From RGIG4576 sp964613095 (GTDB taxonomy: Bacteria; Bacteroidota; Bacteroidia; Bacteroidales; Muribaculaceae): a stretch of 12,550 nt of DNA. The notes below the pieces were generated by a model, which worked only from the letters and a program-made list of their open reading frames with translations, did no database searches and had not been told where the DNA came from. Every line of letters begins with the position of its first letter. The stretch's first letter is position 1. The stretch is taken from the NCBI GenBank assembly GCA_964613095.1, contig CAZTFX010000065.1, forward strand, positions 1-12,550, read 5' to 3'. Shown here piece by piece: positions 6,975 to 12,550 of the stretch. A program made the translations under genes and the position numbers.

Positions 6975-8693
6975 ATGGCAACTATTTCAAGACAAGAATA
7001 TAACAACCTTTTCGGTCCTACAGTGGGTGATAAAATAAGGCTCGGCAATACCAACTTATACGTTGAGATTGAAAAAGACTTGAGACACTATGGAGACGAA
7101 TTGGTCTATGGTGGCGGAAAAACTTTTCGAGACGGCATGGGACTTGCCAACACCATGACAGCTAGTGAAGGCTCGTTAGATACAGTTATCACTAACGTAA
7201 CTATATTGGATCCCATTCTAGGTGTGGTAAAAGCCGACGTAGGTATAAAAGACGGTAAAATTGCCGGTATAGGTAAAGCCGGTAATCCCAATATAATGGA
7301 TGGAGTATCACCCGACCTCGTTACCGGAGCCTCAACCGATTCCATTTCAGGAGAAAATCTCATTCTTACGGCAGGTGGTATCGATGGACATGTTCATTTC
7401 ATTGCTCCTCAACAAGCCTATGACTGCTTAAGCAACGGTATAACCACCCTGATAGGAGGAGGTATAGGACCAACAGACGGAACAAACGGAACCACAATTA
7501 CGTCAGGTACTTGGAATATGCAACTCACTCTGCAATCAATGGAAACTCTCCCTATAAATATAGGTTTATTGGGTAAAGGGAATTGTTCTACCGAAGAACC
7601 AATGATAGAACAAATAGAAGCCGGAGCTTGCGGGTTTAAAATTCATGAAGATTGGGGTTCTACGCCGGCTGCAATCAGAGCATGCCTAAGAGTAGCCGAT
7701 AAATATGATGTACAAGTAGCAATTCATACCGACACACTTAACGAAGGTGGATATGTAGAAGACACCCTTGCAGCTATCGATGGCAGAACCATTCACACAT
7801 ATCATAGTGAAGGAGCCGGTGGCGGACATGCTCCCGATCTTCTGAAAGTAGCTTCCATGCCAAACGTCTTACCTTCATCAACCAACCCTACTTTACCTTT
7901 TGGAATTAATTCTCAAGCCGAACTTTTCGACATGATTATGGTGTGCCACAATCTAAATCCTAAAATACCGTCGGATGTAGCCTTTGCCGAAAGCCGCGTA
8001 AGACCGGAAACGCAGTCGGCAGAAAACGTTCTGCACGATTTAGGGGTTATTTCTATGGTTACAAGCGATTCACAAGCAATGGGGCGTGTAGGTGAATCTT
8101 TCATGAGAACATTCCAAATGGCATCTTATATGAAAGACGTATGTGGTAAATTGGCTGAAGATTCAGCCGAAAACGACAACTTCCGTGTTTTACGCTACTT
8201 GGCAAAAATAACAATAAATCCTGCCATAACTTATGGAGTAAGCGACATAATCGGTTCTATTGAAAAGGGTAAAATGGCAGATTTGGTATTATGGGAACCA
8301 GCGTTCTTCGGAACAAAACCTAAGATGGTCATTAAAGGAGGTTTGATTAACTGGGCGAAAATGGGTGACACCAATGCTTCACTTCCAACTCCTCAACCGG
8401 TATTAATGCGTCCTATGTTTGGCGCATTCGGTAAGGCTACACCTGCAACTTGTATATCTTTTGTTTCTCGCATGTCCTACGAATACGGTATTAAAGAACG
8501 TTATGGTCTTGAACGAATCGTTTACCCCGTGCGACGCACTCGACAATTAACTAAAGCAGACATGGTTCGCAACGGATATATGCCAAGTATTGAAGTAAAT
8601 CCCGAAACTTTTGAAGTTTTTGTAAATGGGAAACATGCCTATGTACCTCCTGCAAAAGAATTTTCATTAGGACAATTATACTGGTTCGGTTAA
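6975..8693 (+). CDS. ureC: Urease alpha (catalytic) subunit
   Basis: UreC carries the two-nickel active site in a TIM-barrel amidohydrolase fold. The 572-residue protein aligns to Klebsiella UreC with a constant offset of +5, and every key residue is present. Nickel ligands are His139, His141, the carbamylated Lys222 (in GFKIHEDWGSTPAA), His251, His277 and Asp365 (in TSDSQAMGRVGE). The substrate-binding His224 is present, as are the mobile-flap Cys324 and His325 (MVCHNLNP) and Arg341 (AESRVRPET). The first ligand motif reads GGIDGHVHFIAPQQ, where the usual residue before the first His is Thr (GGIDTH); this is the main departure I see. An active enzyme is expected when UreE, UreF, UreG and UreD are made. 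The start is ATG 6975, 14 bases after ureB, and ureE follows 20 bases after the stop. Confidence 0.99.
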   Translation: MATISRQEYNNLFGPTVGDKIRLGNTNLYVEIEKDLRHYGDELVYGGGKTFRDGMGLANTMTASEGSLDTVITNVTILDPILGVVKADVGIKDGKIAGIGKAGNPNIMDGVSPDLVTGASTDSISGENLILTAGGIDGHVHFIAPQQAYDCLSNGITTLIGGGIGPTDGTNGTTITSGTWNMQLTLQSMETLPINIGLLGKGNCSTEEPMIEQIEAGACGFKIHEDWGSTPAAIRACLRVADKYDVQVAIHTDTLNEGGYVEDTLAAIDGRTIHTYHSEGAGGGHAPDLLKVASMPNVLPSSTNPTLPFGINSQAELFDMIMVCHNLNPKIPSDVAFAESRVRPETQSAENVLHDLGVISMVTSDSQAMGRVGESFMRTFQMASYMKDVCGKLAEDSAENDNFRVLRYLAKITINPAITYGVSDIIGSIEKGKMADLVLWEPAFFGTKPKMVIKGGLINWAKMGDTNASLPTPQPVLMRPMFGAFGKATPATCISFVSRMSYEYGIKERYGLERIVYPVRRTRQLTKADMVRNGYMPSIEVNPETFEVFVNGKHAYVPPAKEFSLGQLYWFG

Positions 8694-8713
8694 TAATCAA
8701 TCTACAAAATAAC

Positions 8714-9277
8714 ATGAAAGTAATAACCGAAATATTAGGAAATATCTACCATGACCACATGTGGGAATCACGTGCTAAAGTCTGTAAAGTAGAGAAAATC
8801 TATCTGGATCAATGGACAGCACAAAAAAGCCGTTTCGTTGCCAAGGACAACAGTGGTAAATCCTACCCCATAGCTTTGGCTCGTCATTCCCAAGTGGCTA
8901 GCGGAGATGTTATATTCTATGATTCACTTGAAAACCGCATGGTTGTCTTTCAAGTGGAACTTAGTCAAGTGATGGTAATAGATATGGGAAATCTTGCTTC
9001 TATGAATCACGATACAATCATTCATATTGCGGTAGAATTAGGGCATGCACTCGGCAACCAGCATTGGCCTGCAGTAGTAAAAGGTACTAAAGTTTATGTA
9101 CCTCTCACTGTCGACAAAAAAGTGATGACCAGTGTGATGGAAACTCATCATATTGAAAATATCACATACGAATTTCTACCCGGAACAGAGATTATCCCAT
9201 ATCTTGCCCCTCACGAGATAAGACGATTATTCGGTGGAGCCGGTCATGAAAATTATTCCCATGAACACCATCACTAA
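8714..9277 (+). CDS. ureE: Urease nickel metallochaperone
   Basis: UreE delivers nickel to the UreC-UreD-UreF-UreG maturation complex. The 187-residue protein has the UreE two-domain layout: an N-terminal peptide-binding-like part (about 1-85), and a metal-binding domain with the hallmark ELGHALGNQHWPAVV. His117 there corresponds to the nickel-binding His96 of Klebsiella. The C-terminus ends in a short histidine cluster (His178, His183, His185-187), more modest than the long His-rich tail of Klebsiella but of the same kind, so some nickel storage or buffering is plausible. It lies 20 bases after ureC. Its last codons overlap the start of ureF by about 32 bases, so the His tail and the UreF N-terminus are encoded in the same DNA in different frames. 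Confidence 0.95.
   Translation: MKVITEILGNIYHDHMWESRAKVCKVEKIYLDQWTAQKSRFVAKDNSGKSYPIALARHSQVASGDVIFYDSLENRMVVFQVELSQVMVIDMGNLASMNHDTIIHIAVELGHALGNQHWPAVVKGTKVYVPLTVDKKVMTSVMETHHIENITYEFLPGTEIIPYLAPHEIRRLFGGAGHENYSHEHHH
9233..9239 (+). promoter_or_regulatory. Shine-Dalgarno-like site that favours the ureF start at 9246
   Basis: GGTGGAG lies inside the end of ureE, with GGAG at 9236-9239 and six bases before ATG 9246. Such sites are rare in this window, which is why it is used to choose this start over ATG 9261. A GTG at 9234 also opens the frame but would overlap the site itself. Confidence 0.5.
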
Positions 9278-9956
9278 CGTACATACAGCCCGATTGATTC
9301 AGCTATCTGATTCAGCATGTCCCATAGGCTCATTTGCCTTTTCATGCGGGTTGGAATCTGCCGTCGCTTATAATATCGTGCATAATGCCGATACGCTAAA
9401 AGAGTTTACACGCACAAGTGCCTTACAATCGGCATTTTGCGACGGTATAGCAGCCATTCACGCATATCGTTCTGCCATCCAAAACGATTTTGACGGAGTT
9501 CTTAAAGCCGACCGTTCTCTACTTTTGGTTAAAATGAATGAAGAATCACGAAACATGCTTACCAAAATGGGGCGAAAAATGACTGAATTGGGCTGTAATC
9601 TCATTCCGAATGAAATACAAGATTTATTCCTTCACCACATAAGGGAAAGACTCACTCCAGGTACTTTTCCCGTAGCACAAGGAATCGTTTTTGCCACTTT
9701 AGGTATCAATGAGAAAGAATTGTTTATATCTCATCAGTATGGAGTAATTAATATGATACTGAATGCAGCCCTCAGATGTGTAAAAGTGAGTCACCACGAT
9801 ACTCAAAAGATTCTCTTTGAATTATTAACCGATATTGACTCTGTTTACGAAGAGGTAAAAGACTTTACTCTCGATGAAATGCATGCATTTTGCCCTGAAC
9901 TGGATTTATTTACATCCATTCATGAAAAAGGAACACAACGCATGTTTATGAGTTGA
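9246..9956 (+). CDS. ureF: Urease accessory protein UreF
   Basis: UreF bridges UreD-bound apourease and the GTPase UreG and controls UreG activity during carbamylation and nickel insertion. From ATG 9246 it has 236 residues, within the family range (about 225-240). The N-terminal signature is LIQLSDSACPIGSFAFSCGLE at about 17-37, where most UreF proteins read DSAFPIGxFxHSxGLE; Cys25 and Phe32 are departures. The middle is helical, and the C-terminus has the conserved HEKGTQRMFMS ending (usual pattern HE..Q.RLF.S). Three in-frame starts are possible: GTG 9234, ATG 9246 and ATG 9261. The middle one has the best ribosome-binding site; the choice alters only the leader residues. It overlaps ureE by 32 bases and is followed by ureG after 28 bases. 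Confidence 0.94.
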   Translation: MKIIPMNTITNVHTARLIQLSDSACPIGSFAFSCGLESAVAYNIVHNADTLKEFTRTSALQSAFCDGIAAIHAYRSAIQNDFDGVLKADRSLLLVKMNEESRNMLTKMGRKMTELGCNLIPNEIQDLFLHHIRERLTPGTFPVAQGIVFATLGINEKELFISHQYGVINMILNAALRCVKVSHHDTQKILFELLTDIDSVYEEVKDFTLDEMHAFCPELDLFTSIHEKGTQRMFMS

Positions 9957-9984
9957 TTACTTACACACAAAAAGAAACCAAATT

Positions 9985-10611
9985 ATGACAAATATTTGCA
10001 GAATAGGAATCGGCGGTCCGGTAGGTTCGGGAAAAACCGCACTAATAGAAGCAATTACCCCTAAATTGCTTGAAAAAGGACTGAAAGTACTAATCATAAC
10101 CAATGACATCGTCACAACCGAAGACGCTAAGCATGTGCGTAAAATGTTGAAAGGAATTCTCATGGAAGAACGTATCATTGGGGTTGAAACCGGTGCTTGT
10201 CCTCACACTGCTGTGCGTGAAGACCCATCTATGAACATCGCAGCGGTAGAAGATATGGAATCACGTTTTCCCGACACCGACGTAGTTCTCATCGAGTCGG
10301 GAGGAGATAATCTTACTCTCACATTCAGTCCTGCACTTGTAGATTTTTTTATTTATGTAATAGATGTCGCTGCCGGCGATAAAATTCCAAGAAAAGACGG
10401 TCCCGGAATCTCTCAATCGGATATTCTTGTCATAAACAAAACCGACCTCGCACCTTACGTGGGAGCAAGCCTTGAAGTAATGCGACATGACTCCGAGTTC
10501 ATGCGACAAGGAAAACCTTTTATTTTCACAAATTGCATGACAGGAGAAGGTATTAATGAGTTTATGGATTTACTCTACCGAACAGCACTATTTGACAAAG
10601 TTAATATCTAA
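9985..10611 (+). CDS. ureG: Urease accessory GTPase UreG
   Basis: UreG is the SIMIBI-class GTPase that powers nickel insertion into apourease. The 208-residue protein starts with the P-loop GIGGPVGSGKTAL (G11-T18). It then has the UreG metal-binding Cys72-Pro-His74 in ETGACPHTAVRED, the switch-like ESGGDNLTLTFSP at about 104-116, and the guanine-recognition NKTD at 151-154. CPH numbering is the same as in Klebsiella UreG. No His-rich N-terminal extension is present, unlike in some plant and bacterial UreG proteins. It starts at ATG 9985, 28 bases after ureF, and ureD begins only three bases after its stop, which suggests coupled translation. Confidence 0.98.
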   Translation: MTNICRIGIGGPVGSGKTALIEAITPKLLEKGLKVLIITNDIVTTEDAKHVRKMLKGILMEERIIGVETGACPHTAVREDPSMNIAAVEDMESRFPDTDVVLIESGGDNLTLTFSPALVDFFIYVIDVAAGDKIPRKDGPGISQSDILVINKTDLAPYVGASLEVMRHDSEFMRQGKPFIFTNCMTGEGINEFMDLLYRTALFDKVNI

Positions 10612-10614
10612 ACT

Positions 10615-11529
10615 ATGATAAACACTCACGCAAAAGAACTGCGTCCCTATCTAAATGAGCCTAAGGCTATGCGTGTAGGCGTTCCGGGAAAAATGGGATA
10701 CCTGAACATGGTATTTGAACCGGATTCAACCGGTAAATCCATTCTTCGAAATCTAGATCGAAGGGTTCCCATCATTGTACAACAAGCATTGTACTTTGAC
10801 GAAGAAATGCCCGAAATGCCTTGCGTTTATATTCTTTCTTCGGGAGGACAAAATGTTGATGGAGATAGATATCGTCAATACATAACAGTTCGTAACGGAG
10901 CTTTTGCGTTTGTTTCAACCGGTGCAGCCACTAAACTGGCTGAAATGACTTATAACTATTCTTCGATGGAACAGGTATTTACTCTTGAAGAAAATGCTTA
11001 TCTTGAATTTTTACCGGAGCCGACGATTCCATGCCTACACACACGATTTATTTCCGACACTCAATTCATAATACATCCCACAGCCACACTTTTTTATTCG
11101 GAAATCTTTATGGGAGGCAGAAAATATTATGGTAAAGGTGAATTATTCCAATATGATATGCTGTCAATATGTTCGCACGGAGAACGTCCCGATGGAACAC
11201 AACTTTTTCGAGAAAAAATGCTTATTCAACCTCTACGCAACGCCGTGAGAAGTATAGGAATAATGCACCATTATGACGTATTTGCCAATGCAATTATAAT
11301 GACACCTATTGATATGGCTGATATTATCTATCAACAAATCAAGCCATTTATCGACAATAATAAACATACTGCTCTTGGTATAACCCGATTACCCAACGAA
11401 AGCGGACTTATTTTAAAAATTCTTGGGCAGGAAGCACCTCCGGTGAAAGAAATTATGCGAGAAATTTGTTCTATTGTAAGACAAACAATAAAAGGAAAAC
11501 CTCTACCCCAAGAATTTGCTTGGAGATAA
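10615..11529 (+). CDS. ureD: Urease accessory protein UreD (UreH)
   Basis: UreD binds apourease and provides the scaffold and nickel tunnel to which UreF and UreG attach. The 304-residue protein has the family core: YILSSGGQNVDGDRYRQYI at about 72-90, then VRNGAFAFVSTGAATKL (92-108) and the block ENAYLEFLPEPTIP, equivalent to the usual LEWLPxxxIxF segment. Later comes FMGGRKYYGKGELF. Start ATG 10615 is three bases after ureG. In Klebsiella the order is ureDABCEFG; here ureD is last among the accessory genes, as ureH is in Helicobacter. A urea transporter gene follows 17 bases later. UreD proteins diverge widely, so identity is judged from motif order and context, which agree well. Confidence 0.95.
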   Translation: MINTHAKELRPYLNEPKAMRVGVPGKMGYLNMVFEPDSTGKSILRNLDRRVPIIVQQALYFDEEMPEMPCVYILSSGGQNVDGDRYRQYITVRNGAFAFVSTGAATKLAEMTYNYSSMEQVFTLEENAYLEFLPEPTIPCLHTRFISDTQFIIHPTATLFYSEIFMGGRKYYGKGELFQYDMLSICSHGERPDGTQLFREKMLIQPLRNAVRSIGIMHHYDVFANAIIMTPIDMADIIYQQIKPFIDNNKHTALGITRLPNESGLILKILGQEAPPVKEIMREICSIVRQTIKGKPLPQEFAWR

Positions 11530-11546
11530 AAAAGAAAAGAATTACT

Positions 11547-12506
11547 ATGATACAAGATTTTTTACGATTTATCAAGACCCTTTTTCGTGGAGCAGGACAA
11601 GTCATGTTTCAAAACAGCTCATGGACCGGAGCTTTATTTCTTCTTGGAATTACAACCGGAGCAGCCATCGAAGGCAGACCGGCTGTTGCCATTGGTGCAA
11701 TTCTAGGATTATTAATATCCACAATAACCGGATATCTGCTCAACCTATCACGCGAGGAAGGAGAAAGCGGATTATGGGGATTCAATGGAATCCTTGTAGG
11801 ATGTGCTTTTCCTACTTTCATGGGAAACACACCTCTCATGTGGGTAGCATTGGTACTATGTGCAGCCATGACAACATGGATACGCACAGGAATGAACAAT
11901 GTTATGTCTTCATGGAAAGTAAATTCTTTAACTTTTCCATTTGTATTCTGTACATGGATTTTTCTACTTGCAGCACATAGTTTCGATGGATTATGGGGAG
12001 AATATATGTCCCTGCCAAGCCTATTTCATGATTTCTCCCATGATGTCAATGTAGGAATTGCCTTTCTTCTCGACGATTGGCTAAGAGGGATTTCACAAGT
12101 TTTCTTGATTAATTCATGGTTTGCCGGTTTCTTATTTCTTATTGGTCTATATCTTTGCTCCAGATGGGCTGCATTTTGGGCTGCAATAAGTTCAGCCATT
12201 GCGCTTGCCGTTGCCATTGGTTTTCAGGCATCAGGAACAGACGTTGCAAGCGGATTATATGGATTCAGTGCCGTCCTTACCGGTATAGCTTTAGGATGTA
12301 CATTCTATAAACCCCATTTACGATCAGCTATATGGACCGTATTAGGCATTATTGTTACAGTATTCGTACAAGGAGCAATGAATGCACTTTTGGGACCTTT
12401 CGGCATAGCCACACTTACTGCACCATTCTGCATAACAACATGGTTATTCCTACTTCCACGATTAAATATCGATAACCCAACACCACACAATGAGTCGGCT
12501 CAGTAG
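11547..12506 (+). CDS. Urea transporter, SLC14/UT family
   Basis: This is a predicted inner-membrane urea channel that would feed urea to the urease encoded upstream. The 319-residue protein starts at ATG 11547; an upstream in-frame TTG at 11466 lies inside ureD and is rejected. It shows the two-fold internal repeat of the family. Repeat one has SGLWGFNGILVGCAFP (74-89) and VNSLTFPFVFCTWIFL (125-140). Repeat two has SGLYGFSAVLTGIALG (235-250) and IATLTAPFCITTWLFL (287-302). The LTxPF and TWxF signatures and the GLxGF pair are characteristic of UT proteins such as the Desulfovibrio and mammalian ones. About ten hydrophobic helices are visible, with a less hydrophobic central part near 145-175. 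It is the last gene of the urease operon, 17 bases after ureD. It differs from the acid-gated UreI channel of Helicobacter, which belongs to another family. Confidence 0.93.
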   Translation: MIQDFLRFIKTLFRGAGQVMFQNSSWTGALFLLGITTGAAIEGRPAVAIGAILGLLISTITGYLLNLSREEGESGLWGFNGILVGCAFPTFMGNTPLMWVALVLCAAMTTWIRTGMNNVMSSWKVNSLTFPFVFCTWIFLLAAHSFDGLWGEYMSLPSLFHDFSHDVNVGIAFLLDDWLRGISQVFLINSWFAGFLFLIGLYLCSRWAAFWAAISSAIALAVAIGFQASGTDVASGLYGFSAVLTGIALGCTFYKPHLRSAIWTVLGIIVTVFVQGAMNALLGPFGIATLTAPFCITTWLFLLPRLNIDNPTPHNESAQ

Positions 12507-12535
12507 CAAAAGTATGTGTTTCTATAAATAAGTGA

Positions 12536-12543
12536 TACCTTTG
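12536..12543 (+). promoter_or_regulatory. Bacteroidetes -7 element for a gene beyond the right edge
   Basis: TACCTTTG is an exact match to TAnnTTTG and lies 30 bases after the transporter stop. Transcription would begin near the last base of the window. A -33 TTTG is not clear in the 12-24 bases upstream. No terminator hairpin is visible between the transporter and this site, so read-through from urease may also reach the next gene. Confidence 0.55.
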
Positions 12544-12550
12544 TAGTGAT

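Noticed and set aside
11516..11980. A 154-codon open frame within the urea transporter gene
   Set aside because: It lies in another frame of a strongly supported UT-family gene; its translation is rich in Ser, His and Arg without any domain pattern.

Overview
The window looks like a chromosomal segment from a member of the Bacteroidetes, most likely Bacteroidales. The evidence is protein character (Bacteroidetes-type GltX, NagB, M48 lipoprotein and a Gram-negative outer-membrane barrel), few Shine-Dalgarno sites, and exact matches to the Bacteroidetes -7 promoter element TAnnTTTG at two intergenic positions. Most genes look to be about 40-45% G+C by eye, with one clearly AT-richer gene at 714-1934. 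Gut Muribaculaceae or a relative is a guess from the presence of urease; the sequence does not settle the genus.

Layout. (1) At the left edge is the 3' part of nagB (+), ending in a hairpin at 636-662 that can serve both converging units. (2) From 714 to 6018 lies a minus-strand block, in transcription order gltX, an unrecognised outer-membrane barrel protein, an M48 lipoprotein metalloprotease, a VanX/DdpX-like D-Ala-D-Ala dipeptidase, and an unrecognised two-TM protein. The first four overlap or nearly touch and are probably one operon. The fifth is separated by 44 bases that hold an A/T-only inverted repeat, is AT-richer, and may be a later addition. (3) A 180-base divergent intergenic region separates gltX from urease. 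(4) From 6199 to 12506 runs a complete plus-strand urease operon: ureA, ureB, ureC (three separate structural subunits), ureE, ureF, ureG, ureD (maturation), then an SLC14/UT-type urea transporter. (5) The last bases carry a -7 promoter element for a gene beyond the window.

Function. The urease operon is self-contained for urea uptake, hydrolysis to ammonia and CO2, and nickel-site assembly. No nickel importer or recognisable nickel regulator is visible in the window. All catalytic and nickel-ligand positions of UreC are intact. The minus-strand block joins glutamyl-tRNA charging with cell-envelope proteins (outer-membrane protein quality control and D-Ala-D-Ala turnover).

I did not find a convincing undescribed multi-gene system. 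The least explained items are the AT-rich two-TM protein (714-1934), the barrel protein (3417-4496), and small sequence departures within otherwise canonical urease proteins.
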